A program made the position numbers and the translations under genes. The notes under the pieces were generated by a model. It was not told the DNA's origin, made no database searches, and saw nothing but the letters and a program-made list of their open reading frames with translations. A stretch of DNA of 64,000 bases from Actinomycetes bacterium (GTDB taxonomy: Bacteria; Actinomycetota; Acidimicrobiia; Acidimicrobiales; Acidimicrobilacustridaceae): positions 1-64,000 of the forward strand of contig JAKOVR010000077.1 of NCBI GenBank assembly GCA_029782025.1, given 5' to 3'. Positions 16,134 to 25,782 of the stretch are shown in pieces; the first letter of the stretch is position 1; each line of letters starts with the position of its first letter.

Positions 16134-17294
16134 ATGCCCCTCGACCCACCCACGTCAGACGGCCGTTTCGGCGAGTTCGGCGGCCGCTTCGTCCCGGAGA
16201 CCCTCGTCCCGGCGTGCATGGAGCTCGAGGCCGCGTTCGCCGAGGCGTGGTCCGACCCCGCCTTCCGGGCCGAGCTCGACGGTCTGCTCCGGGACTACGC
16301 CGGCCGGCCCTCCCCCCTCACGGTGTGCGACCGGCTCTCGACCGAGCTCGGCGTGCAGGTGCTCCTCAAGCGGGAGGACCTCAACCACACCGGCTCCCAC
16401 AAGATCAACAACGTCCTCGGCCAAGCCCTGCTGGCGCGGCGCATGGGCAAGGAGCGCCTGGTGGCCGAGACCGGCGCCGGCCAGCACGGCGTGGCCACGG
16501 CGACGGCGGCGGCGCTGCTCGGGATGGCCTGCACGGTCTACATGGGCGAGGTCGACATGCGGCGCCAGGAGCTCAACGTGTTCCGCATGCGCCTGCTCGG
16601 CGCAGAGGTCCGGGCGGCGATGTCGGGCAGCCGCACGCTCAAGGACGCCATCAACGAGGCGATGCGCGACTGGGTCGCCACGGTCGAGTCCACCCACTAC
16701 TGCCTGGGTTCGGTGATGGGCCCGCACCCCTACCCGTGGATGGTGCGTGAGCTCCACACGGTCATCGGCACGGAGGCCCGGGAGCAGTGCGCGGCCCTCC
16801 TCGGCGGCGACGGCCTCCCGGACGTCGTCACCGCCTGCGTAGGCGGGGGATCCAACGCCATCGGGATCTTCTCCGGCTTCGCCGGCACCCGGGCCGAGCT
16901 CGTCGGTGTGGAGCCTGCGGGCGGCGCCGCCGTCGGACGGGGGGCGCCGGGCGTTGTGCACGGCTCGAAGTCGTTCCTCCTCCAGGACGAGTGGGGCCAG
17001 GTGCAGGAGGCCGAGTCGATCTCGGCCGGGCTCGACTACCCGGGGATCGGGCCAGAGCACGCCCACCTCGCGGCCGCCGGGCTGGCCCGCTACGAGCAGG
17101 TCGACGACCGGGAGGTCATCGAGGCCTTCGCCCTGCTCTCCCGCACCGAGGGGATCATCCCGGCCCTCGAGCCCGCCCACGCGTTGGCCTGGATCTCGCG
17201 CGACCGCGAGGCGCTGGCCGGCCGCACGGTGCTGCTGAACCTGTCCGGCCGGGGCGACAAGGACGTGGCCCAGATGATGGAGCACCTGGGGTGA
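16134..17294 (+). CDS. trpB: Tryptophan synthase beta subunit
   Basis: 386 aa PLP enzyme joining indole and serine. The Schiff-base lysine is K90 in [13 protein letters not shown], followed by [12 protein letters not shown] and the phosphate-binding GGGSNA loop. [13 protein letters not shown] near the start is typical of the TrpB1 group that pairs with TrpA. Its TGA overlaps the GTG of trpA (17291), consistent with tight stoichiometry of the alpha2beta2 complex. Confidence 0.96.
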   Translation: MPLDPPTSDGRFGEFGGRFVPETLVPACMELEAAFAEAWSDPAFRAELDGLLRDYAGRPSPLTVCDRLSTELGVQVLLKREDLNHTGSHKINNVLGQALLARRMGKERLVAETGAGQHGVATATAAALLGMACTVYMGEVDMRRQELNVFRMRLLGAEVRAAMSGSRTLKDAINEAMRDWVATVESTHYCLGSVMGPHPYPWMVRELHTVIGTEAREQCAALLGGDGLPDVVTACVGGGSNAIGIFSGFAGTRAELVGVEPAGGAAVGRGAPGVVHGSKSFLLQDEWGQVQEAESISAGLDYPGIGPEHAHLAAAGLARYEQVDDREVIEAFALLSRTEGIIPALEPAHALAWISRDREALAGRTVLLNLSGRGDKDVAQMMEHLG

Positions 17295-18064
17295 CGGGCC
17301 TCGAGGCCACCCTTCGTGCGGCGAGGGCGGCCGGTCGGAAGCTGCTCGTCCCGTACATCACCGGCGGGTACCGACCCGAGTGGCTCGACGTCGTACGGGC
17401 CGTGGCCGACGCCGGCGCCGATGCCATCGAGATCGGGATCCCGTTCAGCGATCCGGTCATGGACGGTCCCGTGATCCAACGGGCCTCCGAAGACGCCCTG
17501 GCCGCCGGGGCGACGCCGGGCGGCATCCTCGCCGCCCTGCGGGGGCACGACGCGGGGGTGCCCCTCGCCGTCATGACCTACTACAACATCTGCTTCCACA
17601 TGGGCCACGAGCGCTTCGCCCAGGGCCTGGTCGACGCCGGCGTCAGCGCCGCCATCCTCCCGGACCTGCCGCTCGAGGAGACGGGCCCGTGGTGCGACGC
17701 GGCCGACGCCGCCGGCGTCGAGACGGTGCTCCTGGCCGCGCCGACCGCGCCCGACGAGCGGCTCCCCCGCATCTGCGCCCGCAGTCGGGGCTTCGTCTAC
17801 GCCGTCGGGCTGCTGGGTGTCACCGGCGAGCGCGACACGCTGGCCGCCACGGCGACCAGCATCGCCGCCCGGCTGAAGAGCGTCACCGATCTGCCGGTGC
17901 TGGTGGGCGTGGGCATCTCCAACGCCGACCAGGCGGTGGAGGCCAGCGCGGTCGCCGACGGTGTGGTCATCGGCTCCGCCCTCATGCGCATCCTCCTCGA
18001 CGGAGGCGGACCGGAGGGGGCGGCGGCGTTCGTCGCCGGCGTGCGAGCCGCCCTTGACGGCTGA
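17291..18064 (+). CDS. trpA: Tryptophan synthase alpha subunit
   Basis: 257 aa barrel that cleaves indole-glycerol phosphate to indole and glyceraldehyde 3-phosphate. Catalytic Glu and Asp are in [18 protein letters not shown]. The loop [12 protein letters not shown] and phosphate-binding [10 protein letters not shown] are present. The start GTG overlaps trpB, and the family's usual start is met there; upstream extension of the frame is a trpB shadow. Confidence 0.95.
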   Translation: MTGLEATLRAARAAGRKLLVPYITGGYRPEWLDVVRAVADAGADAIEIGIPFSDPVMDGPVIQRASEDALAAGATPGGILAALRGHDAGVPLAVMTYYNICFHMGHERFAQGLVDAGVSAAILPDLPLEETGPWCDAADAAGVETVLLAAPTAPDERLPRICARSRGFVYAVGLLGVTGERDTLAATATSIAARLKSVTDLPVLVGVGISNADQAVEASAVADGVVIGSALMRILLDGGGPEGAAAFVAGVRAALDG

Positions 18065-18082
18065 GGTTCCCACGGTCGGGCG

Positions 18083-18088
18083 TATGCT
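18083..18088 (+). promoter_or_regulatory. Leaderless -10 element of the 225-aa gene
   Basis: TATGCT ends 6 nt before the GTG at 18095. Confidence 0.4.
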
Positions 18089-18094
18089 GCAGGC

Positions 18095-18772
18095 GTGCCG
18101 GCTGAGGTGATTCGACTGAAGAGCTTCGCTCGATATCGGGTCATCGGGCGCGAGCTCTTCAGCTGCCAGGCCAGCGAGGTCGACCTCCTCCAGGCCCTCG
18201 GGCCGCCCACGTCGGAGGTCGATCCGCCGCTCGGGTCCGGCGAGCCCCGGATGTTCTGGGACGTCGAGTTCCCTTGTGGGTTGGTGATGGGGCTCCAGTT
18301 CGACCGGTTGCGCCAGCACCTGCTCGGGCACCTGGACGGCCCCGACGTGGCCCACGCCCTCCGGCACCTCCGCCTCCGGCCGGCCGACCTCTGGACGCTC
18401 GAGGAGGCCGAGCCGTCCGCCTTCGCCACGGTTGCGGCCGGGGCGCCTCCCATGCCCCGCACCTTCACCCTCTACGAAGCCGAGGCCGACAGCCCCCCGG
18501 AGACGGTCGCGTCGGGCGTCACCGAACGCGACGCCCGGTGCCAGCTGGCCGAGCTCGACGGGCTCGAGCCCGGCGTGCGGATGTGGGTGACCGACGGTTC
18601 GGGCGAGGCCACGACCCCGCCGCCGGCGCCGGTCCTGGACCTGCAGCGTCCCCGGATGGGCACGGTGACGCCGGACGCTCCCCGGTCCGCCACCCGCCGG
18701 TCGCTCGAGTCGTTCACGACGGCGGCGGAGCAGCAGGCCCCGCGCTACTTCGACGACATCGTCGACGCGTGA
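18095..18772 (+). CDS. Hypothetical protein, 225 aa
   Basis: Not recognised. It is soluble with no signal peptide. The first 125 residues look like a compact alpha/beta domain (KSFARYRVIGRELFSCQASE; FWDVEFPCGLVMGLQFD). About residues 126-165 give a second small region with VTERDARCQLAELDG, and the last 60 residues are Pro/Ser/Arg-rich and probably disordered. The GTG fits the leaderless spacing. It follows trpA by 30 bp but has its own promoter-like element, so a link to tryptophan synthesis is not supported. Confidence 0.7.
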   Translation: MPAEVIRLKSFARYRVIGRELFSCQASEVDLLQALGPPTSEVDPPLGSGEPRMFWDVEFPCGLVMGLQFDRLRQHLLGHLDGPDVAHALRHLRLRPADLWTLEEAEPSAFATVAAGAPPMPRTFTLYEAEADSPPETVASGVTERDARCQLAELDGLEPGVRMWVTDGSGEATTPPPAPVLDLQRPRMGTVTPDAPRSATRRSLESFTTAAEQQAPRYFDDIVDA

Positions 18773-18788
18773 TCCGGCGGGGCCAGGC

Positions 18789-19946
18789 TCAGAGCTTGCC
18801 CCAGCCCTCCAGGCCGGTGAGGATCCGGAGCATCACCTCGTCGGTGCCGCCGCCGATCGACAGGAGGCGGGAGTCCCGGAAGAAGCGGGCCGTCCAGGTC
18901 TCCTCCATGTAGCCGATCCCGCCGTGGAACTGGATGCACGTGTCGGCGACGACACGGTTGAGCCGCCCGGCCTTGAGCTTCGCGATGGATGCCATCTTGG
19001 TCACCGTGATGGGGTCGGCCCCTGACACGATGGCGTCGGCGCAGGCGTAGTTGTAGTGGCGCAGGAGCTCCACCTCGGCCAGCACCTCGGCCATGCTGAA
19101 CGCGAGGTACTGGTTGTCGAGGAGCGGCCGGCCGAAGGCCTGGCGTTGCTTCAGGTAGTCGATGGTGCGTTCGATGGCCACCACCATCTGGCCCGTGGCC
19201 ATGTAGGACGCGATGAGCCGCTCGTTCTGGAACTGGGCCATCTGCTGCTGGAACCCCTGGCCGATCTCGCCGATCGTGTTGGCCACGGGGACCCGCATGT
19301 CGACGAACGACAACTCGGCGGTGTCGCTCGAGCGCTGTCCGAGCTTGTCGAGCTTGCGGCTGACGGCGAAGCCCGGCGTGTCGGTGGGCACGACGATCTG
19401 GCTCATCCCCCGATAGCCGCCCTCGTCGGAGGTGCGGGCCAGGAGGCACAGCCAGTCGGCCTGGGTGCCGTTGGTGATGTAGAGCTTGGTGCCGTTGATG
19501 ACCCACTCGTCGCCGTCGCGCACGGCCCGGGTGCGAAGACCGGCCACGTCGGACCCGGCGTCGGGTTCGGTGACGGCGATGGCGGCGACCATATCCCCGC
19601 GGATGGCCGGGGCGAGGTACCGCTCCTTGAGCTCGTGGGAGCCGAACCGGGCCAAGGCCGGCGTGGCCATGTCGGTCTGCACGCTCACCGCCATGGCGAC
19701 CCCGCCCGTGGTGCAGCGCCCCATCTCCTCGCCGTAGATGACGGTGTAGAGGTGGTCGGCGCCCTGCCCGCCGTAGGCCGGGTCGTACTCGAGCCCCAGC
19801 ACCCCGAGGGCGCCGAGCTTCGGGAACAGCTCGTGGGCGGGGAAGATGCCCTGGCGCTCCCACTCGTCGGCGTAGGGGTTGATCTCGCGCTCGACGAAGT
19901 CGCGGACGGTGCGGCGGAACAGGTCGTGCTCCTCGGTGAACTGCAT
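18789..19946 (-). CDS. Acyl-CoA dehydrogenase
   Basis: 385 aa FAD flavoenzyme. It shows AIAVTEPDAGSDVAGL and WVINGTKLYITNG (FAD and substrate contacts), the catalytic-base region near QFHGGIGYMEE (the Glu is two residues further along than in some subfamilies), and the C-terminal GGGTDEVMLRIL. A GGAGG ribosome site lies 7 nt before the ATG. It is last in the operon after the AtuA-like gene, a position matching AtuD-type citronellyl-CoA dehydrogenases. Isovaleryl-CoA or another branched acyl-CoA is also possible. Confidence 0.9.
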   Translation of the reverse strand: MQFTEEHDLFRRTVRDFVEREINPYADEWERQGIFPAHELFPKLGALGVLGLEYDPAYGGQGADHLYTVIYGEEMGRCTTGGVAMAVSVQTDMATPALARFGSHELKERYLAPAIRGDMVAAIAVTEPDAGSDVAGLRTRAVRDGDEWVINGTKLYITNGTQADWLCLLARTSDEGGYRGMSQIVVPTDTPGFAVSRKLDKLGQRSSDTAELSFVDMRVPVANTIGEIGQGFQQQMAQFQNERLIASYMATGQMVVAIERTIDYLKQRQAFGRPLLDNQYLAFSMAEVLAEVELLRHYNYACADAIVSGADPITVTKMASIAKLKAGRLNRVVADTCIQFHGGIGYMEETWTARFFRDSRLLSIGGGTDEVMLRILTGLEGWGKL

Positions 19947-19990
19947 GGTGGTTCCTCCGGTGCGAAGGCGATCGGGTGTCGTGGGCGCGT

Positions 19991-21913
19991 TCAGCGGTAG
20001 CGCGGCTCGAGGAGCTCGGTCGGGACCTCGACGACCTTGGCCCGGAGGTACTCCCCGAGCCCCTTGGCCTGCGGGTCGGTGCGGGTCGACGCAGCCACGC
20101 CACGGCCGAGGAGGCCTCGGATCACGAAGTTGAGCGAGCGGAGGTTGGGGAGCTCGACCCGCTCGATGTCACGGCCCTCGGTCTCGGTCGGCATCAGCTG
20201 CCGCAGGCGCTCCTCGGTGAGGAACCACCCCAACCAGTCGTAGGCCACCTCGGACCGGGCCCACACGCCGATGTTGGCGTTGCCGCCCTTGTCGCCGGAT
20301 CGGGCGCCGATCACCCGGCCGATCGGGACCGAGCTCGTGGCCACGTCGTCCCAGTAGGGAGCGTCGGAGTCGACGCCCCCCATGCGCTGCCGGGTGAGGT
20401 CGCCGAGCAGCGAGGCGATGGCGGCGGGGTCGCCGGACGGCGCCACCGGTGTGGCTCCGGGCCGGCCCGAGCCGGTGCCGGGCATCGGCTCGCCGCCGTC
20501 CTTCACCGCGACCCGCGGCGCCCGCTTGGCCTCGATCGGCGGGGCGCCGGGGGCGGCGGGCACGACGATCCGCTCGTCGCCGACCACGGCCACGTGGATC
20601 GGGAAGTCCGACGGGACCAGCGCGGGCCAGTACACGCCGTAGCTGCTGGCGTCGGTGGGCGGGCTGGTGGTGAAGAGCCCCGGGTAGGAGGCGAGGACCA
20701 TCTCGATCACCTTGTTGGAGAAGGCCCGGCCCACCTTGGCCGGGTCACGGTCCATCACCGTGACCCGCAGCTCGGCCAGGGCCTCGTCGTTGGTGAGCGG
20801 GTTCTCCCGCTCCGTGCGCCGGAGCCGGACGTCGACGGCCTCGAACGCCTCCCGGCCCCCGTCGACGAGGGACCACAAGGTGCGTTCGGCGATGTCGGCC
20901 TTCTCGGCGATGTCGAGCCCGGTGAGCACGAAGGTCATCGAGTTGCGGTAGCCGCCGAGGTAGTTGACGCACACCTTGGTGGTGGCGGGACCGGGCATCC
21001 CCCGCACCCCGTGCACCCGCACCCGGTCGGCCCCGTCCGGTGCGAGTCGGATCGAGTTGAACCACACCGAGGCGTCGGGGTTGTGGTACTGCAGCCCCTG
21101 GATCTCGTAGAGGAGTTGGGCGGTGACCGTGTCGACCGACACCAGGCCGCCGGTCCCCGGGTGCTTGGTGATGACGCTGCTGCCGTCGGCGTGGATCTCG
21201 GCGATCGGGAACCCGAGGCGCTCGATCCCCGGGACCTCCTCGAAGAACGCGAAGTTCCCCCCGGTGCACTGCGTGCCGCACTCGATGATGTGCCCGGCGA
21301 CGACGGCGCCCGCCAGCTCGTCCCAGTCGGTCCGGGCCCAGCCGAAGTGGTGGGCGGCCGGTCCCACGATCACCGCGGCGTCGGTCACCCGGCCGGTGAT
21401 GACGATGTCGGCGCCCCGCCCCAGCGCTTCGACGATCCCCCAGGCCCCGAGGTAGGCGTTGGCGGTGATCGGCTCGGCCCCGACCTGATCCAGCTCCTCG
21501 CCGGTGTCGAGGTTGGTGAGGGTGTGCCCGGCGTCGTGCAGCTCGCCGAGGCGGGGCATGAGGTCGTCCCCCTCGACGTGGGCGACGACCAGGTCGAGGC
21601 CCAACCGGGCGCAGAGCGTTCGGACGGCGTCGGCGCAGGCAGCGGGGTGCAGCCCCCCGGCGTTGCTCACGATCTTGATCCGCCGCTCGGCGCACTGGCC
21701 GAGGACCTCCTCCATCTGGCGCAGGAACGTCTTGGCGAAGCCCCCCGCCGGGTCCTTCAGACGGTCCTTAGCCAGGATCAGCATCGTCAGTTCCGCCAGC
21801 CAGTCGCCGGTCAGCACGTCGATGGGACCGCCCTCGACCATCTCGCGGGCGGCGCTGAGCCGGTCGCCGTAGAAGCCGGAGCAGTTCGCGATGCGGAGCG
21901 GGGGAGGGGTCAT
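19991..21913 (-). CDS. AtuA-like protein (DUF1446, acyclic terpene utilisation family)
   Basis: 640 aa. Residues 1 to about 450 match the DUF1446/AtuA domain (IANCSGFYGDRLSAAREM; VSNAGGLHPAACADAV; ADIVITGRVTDAAVIVGP). The last 110 residues (GRVIGARSGDKGGNANIGVW) match the separate AtuA-like C-terminal domain. In Pseudomonas, atuA is required for citronellol/geraniol use, but its reaction is unknown. Its ATG overlaps the biotin-carboxylase stop codon by 4 bp, so it belongs to the carboxylase operon. This association suggests a role with a carboxylated branched acyl-CoA. Confidence 0.88.
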   Translation of the reverse strand: MTPPPLRIANCSGFYGDRLSAAREMVEGGPIDVLTGDWLAELTMLILAKDRLKDPAGGFAKTFLRQMEEVLGQCAERRIKIVSNAGGLHPAACADAVRTLCARLGLDLVVAHVEGDDLMPRLGELHDAGHTLTNLDTGEELDQVGAEPITANAYLGAWGIVEALGRGADIVITGRVTDAAVIVGPAAHHFGWARTDWDELAGAVVAGHIIECGTQCTGGNFAFFEEVPGIERLGFPIAEIHADGSSVITKHPGTGGLVSVDTVTAQLLYEIQGLQYHNPDASVWFNSIRLAPDGADRVRVHGVRGMPGPATTKVCVNYLGGYRNSMTFVLTGLDIAEKADIAERTLWSLVDGGREAFEAVDVRLRRTERENPLTNDEALAELRVTVMDRDPAKVGRAFSNKVIEMVLASYPGLFTTSPPTDASSYGVYWPALVPSDFPIHVAVVGDERIVVPAAPGAPPIEAKRAPRVAVKDGGEPMPGTGSGRPGATPVAPSGDPAAIASLLGDLTRQRMGGVDSDAPYWDDVATSSVPIGRVIGARSGDKGGNANIGVWARSEVAYDWLGWFLTEERLRQLMPTETEGRDIERVELPNLRSLNFVIRGLLGRGVAASTRTDPQAKGLGEYLRAKVVEVPTELLEPRYR

Positions 21914-24120
21914 CGATCGCTTTCGGGATGGGGGTCCGCAGGGACCTCGCGGGATTCGAGGCGGACGAGGAGCTGGTGGGCGTCGACGGTGTCGCCCGAT
22001 GCGACGAGAACCTCGAGCACCGTCGCCGGACCGGGTGTGGTGACACGGTGCTCGACCTTCATCGCCTCGAGGACCACGAGCGTGTCACCGGCCTCGACCT
22101 GGTCGCCGGCCGCGACGTTGACGGCCACCACCCGGCCCGGGACCGGCGCCACCGGGCCGCCCGAGCTCTCGACGCGTTCGGCGGAGGAGAACGGCGGTAC
22201 CTCGTCGAAGCGGGACTGGCCGAGGGGCGAGTTCACGTACCACGTGGTGCCCTCCCAGTGGACGGTGCAGCGGTGGCCGCGCCGACCGAAGTGGACGACC
22301 ACGGTGGCGGACCCGTCGGCCTCCTCGACAGGGACGAGCTCCACGAGCGTGGTGGTGCTCCCGGTCGGGCCGCTGATGGCGACGGAGTAGATGGCATCGG
22401 CCACGGCGGGGTCGCCGCGCCGCACCGCCTCCAGTCGCCGCGCCCGCTCCAGCGGGTGGTCCCGGCTGACGTGGGTGTAGCTGACGTGCCAGTCGCGGCC
22501 CTGGCTGCGGTAGGTGATGGACTGGCTGGCGAACCCGACGGGCGCGTCGAGGAGCTGCCAGAAGGCCGACCCGGGCTGGAGCTCCGTGGTGCGGCCGCCG
22601 ACGTTGCGCCAACCGCTGGGCACGAAGGGCCAGGGGCTGGCGGCCCGCCGACGGCGTTGGGCGACGAGCGCTACCGCGGCCAGGTGCGGTCCGGTGACGG
22701 CGTTGAACCGCTGCCACTGGCGCTCCATCGGCTGGTCCTCGCCCTCGGGCCAGTCCGGAAGCGGTGGATGCCGATCCACGAAGTCGGTGCGGGTCAGGCC
22801 GTCGCGGAAGTCGTCGGAGGTGAGGACGTCGTAGAGGTACTCACGGTTGGTCGTCACGCCGTGGATGGTGAGCTCACGCAGGGCCCGGGCGAGGCGGGCG
22901 GAGGCCTCGATCCGGGTGTCGGCGAAGGCGATGGCCTTGGCCAGGAGGGAGTCGTAGTGGGGGCTGACCCACGAGCCCGACAGCACGCCGGCGTCGTAGC
23001 GCACACCAGGGGTCGGACCCGGCTCCCAGCGGGTGATGCGACCGGTGCTCGGGAGCCACCCCGCCGCAGGGTCCTCGGCGCACACCCGCACCTCGACGGC
23101 GTGGCCGCGGAAGTGGATGTCGCTCTGGGTCATCGGCAGCGGTTCGCCCTGGGCGACCTGCAGCTGGAGCCGGACGAGATCGAGGCCGGTGATGGCTTCG
23201 GTGACCGGGTGCTCCACCTGCAACCGGGTGTTCATCTCCAGGAACCAGAACGCCGGTGAGTCGCCCGAGTCGTCGACCAGGAACTCGACCGTGCCCAGCC
23301 CTTCGTAGCCGATCGCTCGGGCCAGCCCCATCGCCGCTTCGGTCATCTGGTGCCGCAAGGTGGGGTCGACGGCGGTCGACGGCGCCTCTTCCACCAGCTT
23401 CTGGTGGCGGCGCTGGATCGAGCACTCGCGCTCGCCCAGGTGGACGATGTTGCCGTGCGCATCGGCCAGCACCTGGATCTCGATGTGGCGCCCCGCCGGA
23501 ACCCACGTTTCGGCGTAGACGGTGGCGTTGCCGAACGACGACGCCGCCTCCCGCTGGGCTGCCAGCACGGCCTCGGCCAGCGCGTCGGGCTCGTGCACCA
23601 ACCGCATGCCCCGGCCGCCACCGCCAGCGGCGGCCTTGACGATCAACGGGAACGGCACGGCGGCCACCTGGGCGGTCCAGGCGGCCGGGTCGTCGCCGGC
23701 GAGCAGCGCCCAGGGTAGGGTGGGCACGGCGGCATCGGCCGCCGTCTGCTTGGCCAGGACCTTGTCGCCCATCGTGGTGATGGCGTCCGGTGGGGGCCCG
23801 ACCCAGGTGAGCCCCGCCGCCTGGACCGCCCGGGCGAAGCTGGCCCGCTCGGAGAGGAAGCCGTAGCCCGGGTGGATGGCGTCGGCGCCCTGCCACTCGG
23901 CCGCCCGCAGGATCTCTTCGCGGTCGAGGTAGGTCTCGAGGGCCGTCTCGCCCTTCAGTGGGATCGACACATCGGCCTCGAGCACGTGCGGGGAGAGCCG
24001 GTCGGGTTCGGCGAACACGGCCACCGTCCGGATGCCCATCTCGTGCGCGGTGCGGATGATGCGGCGGGCGATCTCGCCCCGGTTGGCGATGAGGAGCGTG
24101 CGGATGGGTGCGGAGCTCAT
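21910..24120 (-). CDS. Acyl-CoA carboxylase alpha subunit (biotin carboxylase + BCCP)
   Basis: 736 aa. The biotin carboxylase domain (residues 1-450) starts LLIANRGEIARRIIRTAHEM and contains the ATP-grasp loop AAAGGGGRGM and ERECSIQRRHQK. A middle linker domain of about 200 residues is of the MCC/GCC type. The C-terminal biotinyl domain ends the protein, with the biotin lysine at about K688 in LEAMKVEHRV; Val replaces the usual second Met. The ATG at 24120 is chosen because MSSAPIRTLLIANRG fits the family; 49 upstream in-frame residues overlap the next gene. AtuF/LiuD-like in layout. Confidence 0.92.
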   Translation of the reverse strand: MSSAPIRTLLIANRGEIARRIIRTAHEMGIRTVAVFAEPDRLSPHVLEADVSIPLKGETALETYLDREEILRAAEWQGADAIHPGYGFLSERASFARAVQAAGLTWVGPPPDAITTMGDKVLAKQTAADAAVPTLPWALLAGDDPAAWTAQVAAVPFPLIVKAAAGGGGRGMRLVHEPDALAEAVLAAQREAASSFGNATVYAETWVPAGRHIEIQVLADAHGNIVHLGERECSIQRRHQKLVEEAPSTAVDPTLRHQMTEAAMGLARAIGYEGLGTVEFLVDDSGDSPAFWFLEMNTRLQVEHPVTEAITGLDLVRLQLQVAQGEPLPMTQSDIHFRGHAVEVRVCAEDPAAGWLPSTGRITRWEPGPTPGVRYDAGVLSGSWVSPHYDSLLAKAIAFADTRIEASARLARALRELTIHGVTTNREYLYDVLTSDDFRDGLTRTDFVDRHPPLPDWPEGEDQPMERQWQRFNAVTGPHLAAVALVAQRRRRAASPWPFVPSGWRNVGGRTTELQPGSAFWQLLDAPVGFASQSITYRSQGRDWHVSYTHVSRDHPLERARRLEAVRRGDPAVADAIYSVAISGPTGSTTTLVELVPVEEADGSATVVVHFGRRGHRCTVHWEGTTWYVNSPLGQSRFDEVPPFSSAERVESSGGPVAPVPGRVVAVNVAAGDQVEAGDTLVVLEAMKVEHRVTTPGPATVLEVLVASGDTVDAHQLLVRLESREVPADPHPESDR

Positions 24121-24124
24121 GAGG

Positions 24125-25720
24125 TCACAGCCGGAAGACGCCGAAGGACGAGGCCCCCCGGACGGGGGCGGAGTGGATGGCCGACAGTGCGATCCCGAGG
24201 ACGTACCGGGTGTCGCGGGGATCGATGATGCCGTCGTCCCACAGGCGACCCGTGGCGAAGAGGGCATTGGACTCCAGCTCGACCTGGGCTTCGATGGCGG
24301 CCCGCATCGCCGCGTCGGCCTCCTCGTCGTAGGTGCGGCCGTCGCGTTCGGCGGCCTGGCGCTGGACGATCGACATCACCCCGGCGAGTTGCTGGGGGCC
24401 CATCACCGCGATCCGATGGTTGGGCCAGGTGAAGACGAACCTCGGGTCGTAGGCACGACCCGACATCCCGTAGTTGCCGGCGCCGTAGGACGCGCCCACC
24501 ATCAGCGTGAGGTGGGGAACCTCGGAGTTGGACACCGCGTTGATGAGCTGGGACCCGTGCTTGATGATCCCGCCCCGCTCGTAGCGGCTTCCCACCATGA
24601 ACCCGGTGATGTTCTGGACGAAGAGCAACGGGATGTCCCGGCGGTTGCACAGCTGGATGAACTGGGCCCCCTTCTGCGACTCTTCCGAGAACAGGATCCC
24701 GTTGTTGGCGAGGATGCCGATGGGGAATCCGCACAACGACGCGAAGCCGGTGACGAGCTGGGTGCCGTAGAGCGGCTTGAACTCGTCGAAACGCGAGCCG
24801 TCGGTGATCCGCCACAGGATCTCGCGGACGTCGAAGGGCACGCGCACATCGGCACTCGCCACGCCGAGCAACTCGTCGGGATCGAAGAGGGGAGCGTCGG
24901 CGGGAGCGGAGGGGCCGGGGCCCAACTTCCGGTGGGCCAGGTGCTCCACCGCCTCGCGGGCGAGCCGGATGGCGTCGGGCTCGCTGACGGCCAGGTGATC
25001 GGCCAGCCCCGAGGTGCGGGCGTGCATCTCGGCCCCACCGAGGGTCTCGTCGTCGGTGTCCTCGTCGATCGCCATCTTCACGAGGGGCGGGCCGCCCAGG
25101 AACACCTTGGCTTGGCCCTGCTGGAAGATCGTGATGTCGCTCATCCCGGGCACGTACGCCCCGCCGGCGGTCGAGCTCCCGAACACGACGGTGATGGTGG
25201 GGATGCCGGCCGCCGACAGGCGAGTCAGGTTCCGGAACGTGGCGCCGCCCGGCACGAAGATGTCGGCCTGCTTCGGCAGGTCGGCACCGGCCGATTCGGT
25301 GAGGTTCACCAGAGGGAGCCGGTTGCGCCGGGCGATCTCCTGGCTGCGGAGCGACTTGGCGATGGTGGTCGGGGAGGAGCTTCCCCCACGGACGGTCGGG
25401 TCGTTGGCCGAGATGAGGCACTCGACGCCTGCCACCGTGCCGATGCCGGCGACGAGCCCTCCGCCGAGGGGGTCGTCGGTGCCCCAGCCCGCGAGGGGCG
25501 AGAGCTCGAGGAACGGCGAGTCGCGGTCGAGGAGAAGGTCGATGCGTTCGCGGGGGAGGAGCTTGCCCCGGGCGCGGTGGCGGGCGACGTACTTGTCGCC
25601 CCCGCCGAGCAGCGCCTCGGCCTGGGCTTCGAGGACGGGTCCGAGCAGCCCGAGCATGCTCGACCGGTTCGCCTGGAACTCGTCGGAGCCGGTGTCGAGC
25701 TGTGTCGGTGGTACCCGCAT
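24125..25720 (-). CDS. Acyl-CoA carboxylase beta subunit (carboxyltransferase)
   Basis: 531 aa with the full carboxyltransferase fold. The N-half carries [20 protein letters not shown] and [14 protein letters not shown] (acyl-CoA side); the C-half carries [14 protein letters not shown] and [18 protein letters not shown] (biotin side). It resembles methylcrotonyl-CoA and geranyl-CoA carboxylase beta chains rather than propionyl-CoA ones. With the AtuA-like neighbour, geranyl-CoA-type or another beta-methyl enoyl-CoA substrate is a reasonable inference, but not proven. It is the first gene of the minus-strand operon. Confidence 0.92.
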   Translation of the reverse strand: MRVPPTQLDTGSDEFQANRSSMLGLLGPVLEAQAEALLGGGDKYVARHRARGKLLPRERIDLLLDRDSPFLELSPLAGWGTDDPLGGGLVAGIGTVAGVECLISANDPTVRGGSSSPTTIAKSLRSQEIARRNRLPLVNLTESAGADLPKQADIFVPGGATFRNLTRLSAAGIPTITVVFGSSTAGGAYVPGMSDITIFQQGQAKVFLGGPPLVKMAIDEDTDDETLGGAEMHARTSGLADHLAVSEPDAIRLAREAVEHLAHRKLGPGPSAPADAPLFDPDELLGVASADVRVPFDVREILWRITDGSRFDEFKPLYGTQLVTGFASLCGFPIGILANNGILFSEESQKGAQFIQLCNRRDIPLLFVQNITGFMVGSRYERGGIIKHGSQLINAVSNSEVPHLTLMVGASYGAGNYGMSGRAYDPRFVFTWPNHRIAVMGPQQLAGVMSIVQRQAAERDGRTYDEEADAAMRAAIEAQVELESNALFATGRLWDDGIIDPRDTRYVLGIALSAIHSAPVRGASSFGVFRL

Positions 25721-25725
25721 GGCGT

Positions 25726-25748
25726 GCGAACGCTAGCCCACCGTTCGC
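25726..25748 (-). promoter_or_regulatory. Inverted repeat over the -10 of the carboxylase operon (candidate operator)
   Basis: GCGAACG (25726-25732) and CGTTCGC (25742-25748) form a perfect 7-bp inverted repeat with a 9-bp spacer. TAGCGT (25735-25730, minus strand) lies within it, 9 nt before the ATG at 25720. A repressor bound here would block the promoter. No regulator gene is adjacent. Confidence 0.45.
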
Positions 25749-25782
25749 GGGGCTGCGGTCGTGGTCATCGGCGGTCCCGGGA

